NCBI RefSeq assembly: GCF_000003815.2
Contig: NC_049994.1
Coordinates: 15,260,070-15,324,069 of the forward strand
Reading direction: 5' to 3'
Origin: Branchiostoma floridae
Lineage: Eukaryota > Chordata > Leptocardii > Amphioxiformes > Branchiostomatidae
DNA: 64,000 nt
In this document: one piece after another, positions 49,401 through 61,400 of the stretch
Position numbering within the stretch: the first letter of the stretch is position 1
How the letters are laid out: each line of letters starts with the position of its first letter
The notes under the pieces: generated by a model
Database searches by the model: none
Told to the model about the DNA's origin: nothing
The model's input: only the letters and a program-made list of their open reading frames with translations
Position numbers and translations under genes: made by a program

Positions 49401-52400
49401 CTTTTTGATCAAAATTGACCCCTAACAATACCACAATTAGCAACAACTTTCGGATTTCTCATGCTATAAATTATAGCTAGTCGAAAGTACTACAAGGCAA
49501 TTGTTAACATGTCAATTCTGACCTCAGTTTCTTTTTTCTACTATCACAACTTTTCAACAACAGGCTCAGGCATCCTTTGAAAACAATCTGAAGAAAAATT
49601 TCTTTTGCAAAAATTCCGATTTTTCAAGACTTTTGCCTCATTCTTAATTTTTTTTAATCAGAAAGCATGCCATAGGCTCAAATGTGATTACAATATACAC
49701 ATATATCAGATATGCAAGCCGATTCAATTTAACACAGTACAAATTATATGCTAAAGTCAACATTTTCCACAGCCTAAGAATCATATCAAGACAAAAGTCA
49801 CATGCTTAACACTTTCTTGCAATTTCAAATTGAAATTTCCTTTTATCACAGTCTTGTAGGTATACATGTACATGTATCACATGACAAACAGTACTAAAAA
49901 CAATTTAGTATGCTATATCATCCTATTCATAAAGATGACACATACCTATCTTGCTTCAACATCTAAAAAAACACAAGATACATCACTAACCAGCAAATAC
50001 TTAACAAATACTGAGACAAACAAAACCATCAAAGATACAACAAAATTTTTCTTACCCTGCTGGCCAGCTTGTTCACCTGTTTGCACCTCTCGAACTCTGG
50101 AGTGTCGATCAGCGCATATCCCTTACCCTGCAGCGCCTTGTAGGCCTTCTTATACAGGGTCTGGGAATAGCAAGGAAAATATGATTTTATCAATAAAAGT
50201 GGATGTACATTGCATGTTAAGAAGGCCACACAAACTTAATTTGTTGGTACTGCATGGGAAGTTTAAGAAATAGTTCCAAAAATACTTCCAAACTGAAACA
50301 TCAACATGATCATGAAAACAAAAGTCCGAAGGAAATCTCTGCACCCTGGTACTTTTTACTAGTCAGAATGATGCAAAAACAAAGTCTAATCATACCTCAC
50401 TGGTCAGCTTGTTTGCCTTCTGCGCTGTTTCATACAGTGGTGTCTGGGCAACCATCGAGTACTTGCCCCTTTCCTTGTGTATTCTTCCTTGTACTTANNN
50501 NNNNNNNNNNNNNNNNNNNNNNNNNNNNNNNNNNNNNNNNNNNNNNNNNNNNNNNNNNNNNNNNNNNNNNNNNNNNNNNNNNNNNNNNNNNNNNNNNGTG
50601 TTGTAACTACCATAAGTGTTACAGCCACATCTATTATGGTGAGGAAGTGCCTGAAACCACAAGAATGGTAAAGCAATTATGGGGGAGTGGGGGGGGGGGT
50701 TCTTTCTAGTAGCAAAAGGCTTGTTTGTTATGTTGAAGGGCAGGTATACTGGGCTTTTCAGTTACAGATACAGAAAAGAATGGCACAGCCGGGTGTACGG
50801 GACAGTACAGTGAAGACCAACAAATGGTACAACTATCTATCATGGGGAGGGGGGTGTCTTTTTGTTAACCACGACAAACCTCGCTGGATGCATCTCCGGC
50901 CTCCTTGTTCCTCTGGTACAGCGGAGTCTCGGCATAGTTGGCCACACCCTTGCCCTTGATGTTCTTGTTGTAGTCACCCATGTAATTGTCCTGAAAAAAA
51001 TTACCATTCAATTTTATACTCAAGATTAATATTTTCTTTGAATTGTTCAGCTAGATATTTGTCATTGGAAGGCATTCAGTACCAGTTACAAGGTATTAAT
51101 AAATGGTATTGATATCTTTGGATAGCTTAATAACCATCAACTGTAGTGTGCAGTTTCTTTGAATTGTTCAGCCTCAATATTTGCCATTGGAAGGCATTCA
51201 GCACCAAGGACAGGCCCATCCATTAATCTATTAGAATGGGCCAGCATACACAATTACATGTGGATAGATTTAACAGCTTGATAACAGTCAATGGCATTTT
51301 GCTTTTCCTTTGGATTGTTCAGCTCAATATTTGCCATTGGAAGACTTTCAGCACCAGAGACAGGGTATATTTTGCCTACTGGCAAAAAACTTTTTTTTTT
51401 TCACTGGTGTTCATATCTTTTAATAGCTTAATAGCAGTCAATTGTATTGTGCCTTTTCTTTGGATCTATATTCACCATTGGAAGGCATTCAGTACTTAGG
51501 ACAAGGCAGGTTAAGATTCACACACATTATAATATGTCGATGAAACAAAAATGCTCCAAGTAAACTGCATTACTTACGTCGCAAGTGTCTGCTGCAACCT
51601 GCCTCATTCTCTTGTAAAGCTGAGTTTCAGCAATGTTGAATTTGGGCTTTTTCTTCAACTCTTCGTACTTTTCCCTGTACTTGAACTGTGAAAGATAAAC
51701 AAAATAAAGAAGGAAATCAGCTGAAAGGACTCTATTTAACACATCCTATACAATATAAAAGTATTTTAGTTTCAAATAAGTATAAACATTGTACCTTGCT
51801 ATCATATAAACATTGACAACCAAATTCCATGGACTTAAAACAGGTAGGCAAATCTTTTTGGACATAATCAAAGAGTTAAGAACCTAAACCGACATTTGGT
51901 TGACCATCTGTCAACTTCCTCAGCATTGGTTTGCATTGCAGCTAGGTGTCACTGCTGTAGTGTGAAAAACAGCCTACCATTACCAAACATATCCCTGAGT
52001 ATGACCCTGAAGGATGTGACAGACGGTCACCAAAGCATCAGCTATGTATTGTTTCTGGTTGTGTACAAAGATCTTCTTCATCAAGCGATTTACCACACTG
52101 ACGAAACTTGAAACAGTCACATATACATACCCCGCTGTGCCTGNNNNNNNNNNNNNNNNNNNNNNNNNNNNNNNNNNNNNNNNNNNNNNNNNNNNNNNNN
52201 NNNNNNNNNNNNNNNNNNNNNNNNNNNNNNNNNNNNNNNNNNNNNNNNNNNNNNNNNNNNNNNNNNNNNNNNNNNNNNNNNNNNNNNNNNNNNNNNNNNN
52301 NNNNNNNNNNNNNNNNNNNNNNNNNNNNNNNNNNNNNNNNNNNNNNNNNNNNNNNNNNNNNNNNNNNNNNNNNNNNNNNNNNNNNNNNNNNNNNNNNNNN

Positions 52401-55400
52401 NNNNNNNNNNNNNNNNNNNNNNNNNNNNNNNNNNNNNNNNNNNNNNNNNNGGGGAGAAATCAATAATCAATCAATCAATCAGTCAAAATCAATCTTTACT
52501 GAATCAACAGCAACTGTTGATATTAAGATTATGTAATTGCTCCTGATGCCAGAGTTGTGGAGAAATTAATCAATCAATCAATGAGTCGATCAATCAGTCA
52601 ATGAGTCAATTAATCAATGAATCTTTATCAATAAAAATACCAGCGGTAACTGTATGCATTAGGCCAATATTATGTCAACTTAATATCAAGAGTCTGATTA
52701 TTACAAAGGGCTAGCCTTGCTAACAAAGACAATGCAAGATGTGCATTCACAACAGTCAATACTACAGTCTAACTAAATAATAATAGTGAAGTTAACAGGA
52801 TTCCACAGATACAGATAAGGTTTACAGTGCATTACAATACAGACAAGGTTATTGGTGCATTATTTTAGAAAAACTGAAAATAAGAATTCCCTTACATCAC
52901 TCTGGATCTTCTGCGCTTGGTCAGCGCGCTCGTTGGACGGGGTGTCCTTCACTGGGTGGTACTTGTCCAGGTCTGGTTTGGCTGTCTGGTACGCTTTCTG
53001 TTTTTTGTACATAGGGATTGGGAAAAGGGTTTTTATATTCATAAAAACGAGTCATACATTTCAGTTCAACCACACAAAGTCATTGTCAGACAGATAGAAG
53101 ATTTTTGGCTCTACATTATATGAAGGCCAATTAAATCTGTCAGCTTCTTAAAATACATCTAAGCTGAAGTTACGAAGGATTTTTTTTTCGTGACTTTCCG
53201 AATTCAAATTTAAAAAATTGAAATATCATATTATCTTGTTTTGGCATCTATTTCATTAATAGAGAACCACTGCAAACATATCTTCAAAATATTCAGAAAC
53301 TTTGTGAACAGTGAAGCAATTGACAAATGCATAGGAACTGAGACAAAGAGCTGAGTGTAAGCCAAAGGATTAAGAANNNNNNNNNNNNNNNNNNNNNNNN
53401 NNNNNNNNNNNNNNNNNNNNNNNNNNNNNNNNNNNNNNNNNNNNNNNNNNNNNNNNNNNNNNNNNNNNNNNNNNNNAAAGGCAAGGTCATTAACCACTAA
53501 CCATACATATATGTAGTAGTATCTAGTTCATGTATTTGATTGTACTGCTGCTGGGGTCCCTGACATGGGTAGGCAGCAGTTGGCTAGTCTTCAAACTGCA
53601 CTTCCATTCGACTCAGTCCAGCAGACTAACCCTAGTCAGACCCCACATTTTTATGTCTCTCCTAACACACTCCATCCAGGATTTCCTTGGTCTACCACGA
53701 CCTCTGTTGCCTGACAATTTCAATTTGATGATGGTGTTGATGCAGTCACTAGATCTTTCAACATGTCCATACCAACTGAGATGGTGAGACTGCAACACTG
53801 AGGTGATGCCCAGGATACCAAGTTTATTTAGAAGGATAACTGATGTTGTGGCTGAGGTTTGACTTCGCAAATCCATCTGATCATGGCTCAGTCGCCATGC
53901 TGTGGATGAATTTGGCTTGCTGCTCATGGCATGCAGTTTGCTACACACATTTTTTTCAAGTAGTACTCACCTCACTGGTTATGTCATGGACCTCCTTGGC
54001 ATGCAATAAGTCGGGGGTGTTGGCTAGCGTGGTGTACTTGTGTTTCTCCAGTTCGCCGCGCTCTTTGTACATTTGCTGTGGAAAATAAGAATGGTATTCA
54101 TGATATTAAGCAAATCAAGAAAGTCCCTGACAATTTGTGAAATTTAAGTTGGGTGAGCAACACAGCTGCAGTCAAACCCATAACTTCTAGTTCCTGAAGC
54201 AGGGTTACCAACCACTGGACTACAAACACTACTACAAGGCTAAAACTTTGCAGGGCTTGAAATTTATTTTTGGGATTAGGTGCACTGGTTCACCCAACCT
54301 AAAAAATTGGGTGCACCCAAAAATTCACCACATACAGTTTTGAAGTGTTCAAAATTTCGCTGAACCCAAATTCCAACTTTAAATTCTTAGCACCCACAGA
54401 AAAAAATTGCATGCACAGAACCCATTTTGGGTGCACCAGGATGCACATGCACCCAGTATTCCAAGCCCTGCTTTGTGAAAGACAAAGGCGACTGCCTTAC
54501 ATCGCTCTGTGTCCTGGACAGCTCAGCCATACGCAGGTTCTCTGGTGTGTAGGGGTACTGTGTGCAGGCGATGGTGTGGAGACGTTTCGCCTCATCCTTG
54601 TATACAACATCACTCATGTCCAGGACCTTCTTGTGGTGGGCACTGGCTGGGGTCTCGTTCACCTCCTTAAAGGCTTTTCCGATCATCTCATTCTTGGCGT
54701 CTGCTCCGTAGTAAAGCTGTGGAGGGTAACAAAAGTAGTGAGAGAAGTAGCATCAGTGATATGTGTCATTCCTTACTTACATTGTAGTAACTTTTCAAAT
54801 GGTGAATGCATTGGAGAATTTAAAAACTGTAGTGTAAATGGTCATATAAACATACAAACACATGTACCTTGTTATTATCATCTTAAAATCTTCGTAACTA
54901 CCTTTGGGTACTTACTATATGTATAACTATACATAGTACAAGTTCCTGTACTTTCCTTGGGCCACCAATTCACTTCTAAACAAGCTTGAGGCAAGTGAGC
55001 CCAAGTGGCAAATGTAGATAATGAATAAAACTGCGTGAAATTAGCGCAGACTTACAGTGCTCTGGTTCTTGTAAGTGCTGATGGCTCTCTGGTTATCTGG
55101 GGTGTCCAGCACCGTCGCATACTTGGCAATGTCCTTCAGAGCCTTGGGGTACTTTACCTGTTGAACAGATATGAAAAGAATGTTTATAACAGCTGGATTG
55201 TTACTTCAAGAAGTTCAAGGTATGGCAGAAAAAAGTTGGCACACTGAAGGGTGGTAATACAGGCTATGGGAATGACATAATCTGGCTCCTGTTACATTTG
55301 GACGTCTTCTCTATGAGCAAGTTCTGGAGGAACTATTGCTACGCTGTGCAAAGGCCATGAGATACTGTGTAGATTCTTTTTTTAAATTCTAATTTTAAGT

Positions 55401-58400
55401 AGATCATTGTTCTTAAATGTACATATTGTACTTCTGTATGGTCCATGGTGCCTGAAACAAACAATAACTATGCAAGAAGGTAGGAAAAGGTACAAGATCT
55501 AGAGTTCCAGAAACTGCCATGTCTTACCGAACTCTGGATCTCTTCCATCTTCTTGACATGTCTGTGCTGTGGCGTGTCGGCGGTCGGGGTGTAACCTTTG
55601 CCCTCACGGATCTTCTTAAGGTCCTTGCCATACTTAAGCTATACAAAAAACGCATTGAAAAATAAATTAAACTTCAAATAGTTAATGTAAAACGAGGAAA
55701 GTGTGAAATCGAAAAGGTGTGGAATTGTTTCAAGTTTGGGTAGTTGGGTGTGTGAAAAACAGCAACTCCTGAAAATAAGGACAGGGTAATTGGTAGTCAA
55801 GCTGTGGGGAGAGCGGGGCAAATTTATCGTAATCTGTCTATTAATAATCAAAATGAAAGAAATAAAGAAAGATGATTAAGTTGCAAAGGAGTGTGCTGGC
55901 TGGGAAGGTAAATTGTGAGCAAAATTGCTAGGCTGGTTGGGAAAAGAATTAGAAGAGGGCAATAAGGATAAAGTTCTTGTCACTTGAAAAATACTGCTGG
56001 GAAGGAAGAGGTAAGTTAAGCAAAAGGGAAGAGCATGGGATATTGCAATTAATATACACAGCAAGGAATAAATAGCTTTGAAAAAGGATACTGTCTTGGA
56101 ACACTCTGAAAAGGAAGAGCAGCGCAAACAATTTTCAAAGCTGGAAGGAAGTCGGGAAGTTAGCAAGGAAAGGTTTGCAAAAGGATACCGTTGAATGATG
56201 AAGTAATGGGTTTGAGTTGGGATGATGCTAAGGGAAGAAGGATTGGATGGCAAAATCTGCAAAATAAAAGTGAATATAGCAGGTGAGCAGTTACAAAGCA
56301 GTCTTCCTAGTGTATCAGAGGCTGGGGATGTNNNNNNNNNNNNNNNNNNNNNNNNNNNNNNNNNNNNNNNNNNNNNNNNNNNNNNNNNNNNNNNNNNNNN
56401 NNNNNNNNNNNNNNNNNNNNNNNNNNNNNNNACAGACACACAAATGTGCCTCGACATTGGCGGTGATTGCCTAGTATTCATGTTGTCCCAGGGCTCTCTC
56501 AAGCATCTGTTTGCTAGTAATTGGAGCTTTTGCCTTCCATATGGACAGTTTAAATTTTAAACCCAACTTACAATTACTAGTATGCAAAGGAGTATGGAAG
56601 ACGAACAAAATTTAAACTTCACAACATTTTCATAAGGTTTCTAAAGCGCTGCGGAACGTTTACAAAATTGAGATGAAAACATATGAAATATTTTTTCTAT
56701 GAGTGTTTCTGAGGGTTACAATTTATAGGAAAGCATGCCCTAGGACTGCCCTAAATTCTTTTTGCTTTGTTCCATTGATGAAGGAGAAGAAATTAGCACT
56801 GGAGAGAGCCCTGTATTTGATAAAAACTACACATCCAAAAAATGATAGGATAAAACTCAGCAGGAAAACAAAAAATGCCACAAGAACAGGAAGGTTGAAA
56901 GCACAGAGCAGGGTTTGAGGAAGGGCATTGCTGGTTGATGGGTAGGAAGAATCTTTGCAGGGAAGCCTTGATAACAGAGAAGTGGATGAACAGATCGAAC
57001 AGAACATAAAAAGGAAGCAAGAAAACAAAAGCAGGTAGTCTGGATTGAAGCAAATAACAAAGAAGGGAGGAGGATAAAGCACATTAAGGAAGCAAGATAA
57101 AAAGTAGCAAGGATAACAACAGATACAAAGCTGGGAAAACATAACAGGTAGCATGGATTGAAGCATTCAACAAAAAAGGGACCAGAACAAAACATATTAA
57201 GGAAGCAAGGGAAAAAAGAACAGCCAGGATAAAGTAACAGGTATACGTAAAGCTGGGAAAACGTAATAGGTCAAATGTACAACAAGAAAAGGCAGGGACA
57301 GCAACAGCTAGGTACATGTTATTGCAACACGGACAGCAAAAAGAGGACAAATCATATAATGATAAAGGTAATACAAGTAAGCAGGAGACAGGGTATAGTA
57401 ATGGGTAAAATAAAAGCAGCACATACACAATATCACAAAATGTACACATAGATTGCGATGAATAACTCGGTAATGATATGTGATAGTAAGAAAAATCTTG
57501 ATTTTTATCAAGGCTAACTGATAACATACAAATAATATTCAAATGTACACAGTATTCAACACATCAAAGACACGGTGTTTGGAAGACACAAAAACAAAAG
57601 CACTGATACTGATAAAGCACTTAAAGCAAAACCATAGGACTGTCAGCAAAATGTACTGGACAAGAACTTAATGGATGAAAAAAAATATAGGCACTTTCCA
57701 AACGTAATTTTTTTAATGAGGATGAATGAATGGAAGGATTTTATGAATTTCCAGATAAAGAAAGAAGGAAAGAGTTTTGAGGTGGCGTTACCTGGCTGCT
57801 GATCTTCTGAGCCTCCTGTTGGCGTGAGTATTCGGGGGTCTGGGTCACGTCGATGCTCTTCCCAAGCAGCTTCTTAGCCTCTCCCTTGTATACATTCTGC
57901 AGAAACAACGGGTAGAGTTGATAAGTTTCAGTTGCTTTCAGTGATGTAATTTTCTGAGCTTAAAAATTGAACTGTAGCTACAGTAGAGAGCATTTGCTTC
58001 AAGCCCAATTTGTTTACAACTCCCTTTTCATGGCTAGAGCAGTATTTTAGATAAGTGCACATTTTGTGTAAACTATCTAGCACTCTAGGCAAACAAGATC
58101 TTATTCTTTTTGACATAAAGATTAGGTGTACATGATGTCTTCTGTGCACTCTGAGCATAATAATTTTACTTTATTCTGAAGTTTATGTTCCCTTTAAGGA
58201 AAACTTACATGTACTGTTCAGTAATTTGCCATATATCGTACCCATTATGTTTGCTGTTTGATTTTTTATAAATGAGGGCTGTTAAAGTAATGAGTAAAAA
58301 GTAGGAAATATTGAACGTACATCGCTGTTCTGGGCGGTCACCCTCTTCATCCTCTGGTACAGGGGCATGTCGGGGGTCAGCTTGTAGCCCTTCCCTCTCA

Positions 58401-61400
58401 GTTCCTTCATGTAACGCTCCTGGTACTTCAGCTGTGCACAAGAAAGAAAGTAAAAGTGATGTCAAAGAACTAATCACTATTCATCACAGAGAAGATGTAC
58501 CGTAACGGTATTTACAGGTTCAATGCACTGTGGAATTTCTCTCTTTTGACAAGTACAATCAGCAAAGGACCATGGCTTTTACACTCAATCCTAAAGACAA
58601 CAGGTAGATGCACACTCTCAATTGCGAGCCACTGGACTAATTAAATTTCAAATTAACATATTAATCTTTATAAACTACAGCATTTAGTCAAATCTGTACT
58701 TCTTCACTTTAATAGCCATAATCTTGCAATCGTGACAATCAAGAGTCAGTGAAGGATTCATACGTTGTACATGAAGACATGTCTAAAACATGATGAAAAT
58801 CATGTAACTGAACATCACTTACATCACTCTGAACGTCGTTCATTTTGTTGAGGCGTTCGAACTCGGGGATGTCGGGGTACAGATGGAAGTCTCCACGTGT
58901 ATCCAGCGCCTTCTGCCTGTAGTCAGTCTGAAAACAAAGTCACATTTCATTATAAGCATCTGATCTGTGTACCATTTTGGGAACTGAATATCTCTCAGAA
59001 GTAGTATATCAGGGTAGAACTTTTAAATGCCTGTTGAAACATTTTTTATTTGAAACAAACGGAACACTTAACCACAAATGAAATGAAATGAAATGAACAG
59101 TAGAGCTTACACATCAAAGCAGTCAAATACATTCATTTTGATACAATGTAGTTTTGGTTCAGACTACGAAAGGCAAGGACTTTCACAGTTTCCAGTCAAC
59201 ACAATAAAAAGATGAGACACGTAAAAATTAAGTATGAGAATCCATTAAAGTCTTACATTGCTGTAGAGACAGCCAAACTATGGAACTCTCTCACTGAAAC
59301 AATCTTCAAGCCTTCGAAAACAGTGTTCACTGCTACCTCCTAGCAAAACAGTTTCTACCTTCCATCAACTTACTTCAAAGCCTTTAATGGCCTGGCTTTG
59401 AAAAAAAAACTTTGTTAAGAAGAATTATTAGTACAATGAGAATCTGTGAAAGTCTTACGTCGCTGTAGAGATCCTGCAGTCTCCAGAAGCGCTCCATCTC
59501 GGGAGTGAGCGGGAACTGCGAGCAGCACTTCTCGTTGATCTCCTTGGCCTCCTCCTTGTAGATGGTGTCGCTGACGATCTCCTTCAGGCTCTTGAGACGG
59601 TTGGACTCGGGCGTGTCCACCGGGGTGAAGCGCTGTCCCCTGTACCTGGCCCGGACAGTGCCTGCATCGTGCTTCTCGTATGGCAGCTGTTTTACCAAAA
59701 GGAAAGATGGGGTGATTAATATGACGTATTGTTATTTAAAAGTTTTAGCTGCAAGAAGTTTTCTGTCCCCTGTACCTGGCATGGACCGTGCCTACATCAT
59801 GCTTCTCGTATGGCAGCTGTTTTAACAATGGGAAACATGGGGTGATTAATACGTACTGTTAATTTGAAGTTGATATAATCAGATTCCAGTTTTCTTCCCT
59901 GGGCTCTTTGTTCTTACCTTGAAATTATGCTACATATTTTTCTTAAAGTCTAATGAAAAAAATAGATTGCTGGGACTTTACTAAGGCACAAAGAATACAT
60001 TTCACTGTTCAAATACTAATTTACAGCAAAGGACTTTGGTCTTTTTACAGACATGAATGTTGTATATATCATTTGCTATCTGTCTTGGCAACTGTCGTAA
60101 ATAATACTGATAAAGATTTACATGTTTGTCCTTGGTGCATGACACGTACATTCAAAATTTAAAAGTACCTTATCCTAACTTTGTTACAATTACTACTTAG
60201 CTTTATATTGATAGCAGATGTTCAGACTTACGTAGCCCTGGATCTCTCCCATGTGCTGCGCATGTCTCACGGCTACGGTGTCCGCGATGGGGATGTACTT
60301 CTCTGTCTGCTTATCCTTCTGGTACTTGATCTAGGGGGAAAAGGAGTTGAACCAAACACAAATGAATAAATAAACAAACCAAACACAAGGTGAATATCAA
60401 CATGTCATAGGTACATCAATTAGAAAAAAAATTAATTTGCATGTTTTGTCAGAAGAAAACAGAATGTCTTAGGCATCAGCAACTTAAATAAAAAGTGTTA
60501 GAAGTTTTTTAAAAATTAAGAAATTACTATAAAATGGTGGAAGTTACATAAACAACAATAGCAACAAAAATGTTAGAAGCTACAAAAAAATACACGAAAA
60601 AGTTTACACTTCAAACCTGTAGCATGGCTGTCATCTGTCTTCTTACAAAGTTGGCACATGACATTATGTGTTTTGATAGCTAGTTTGCCGCAAAATGTCG
60701 CTGTCGATTGTTTAAAGCAGTCCTAGAATCAATCTCGCTGCAAATTGATTGATTTCAAGGGGCTAAATGTGGGAGTGCATTACATATTACGCAAAATTCT
60801 CTGTGCTCATTATACGCAGTGCAGTAAATGCAGCAATGTCCCTAACACAGGAAAAATATTTACTCCTAACTCTGTTGAATTGAAGCTTTCAGATTACGAA
60901 TCCAGATAAGGTTTGTTACCTTAACAGCAAAATGGCATGCAGAATAAGCGCATGTACAGGAATCTGTCGAATAGCAAAAAATGGTCGCAGTAGCGTGCAT
61001 GTCAAAGCACAATAAGAATGTCTCCAGTCACAAGACTGTGACTAATCAAAGTTGGCAAATCGCGCAAAACGGCGCCCTTAAAAAAAGCAGTGAAGCAGAA
61101 AATGAAAGACACAATAGGACAATGTACAAGTGAAAATACTGTTTCAACCCAAATCTTACATGTATCTACTGCATTCTACAAGTTATCATCCTATACCCTG
61201 AGAAGTATTTATTTCATTTACATATTACGGAAATATGATAAAATATGTAGTAAGACCTACATTGTACTAGGGGGAAAAGACATAACTATGCTAAGCAGCT
61301 AACTGAATGCCTAACCTAAAACTACAATCACAGCAAATAGCTTTTCATTGCATCATTATGCTTACAATAATGCGATTAACTAGTAACTAGTGACTTGAAT

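Noticed and set aside
50498-52450. Frames made mostly of X
   Set aside because: They span N runs and carry no information.
56723-57542. Several minus-strand frames of 67-152 residues rich in Phe/Leu/Cys
   Set aside because: They come from purine-rich degenerate repeat sequence read in reverse, not from a protein family.
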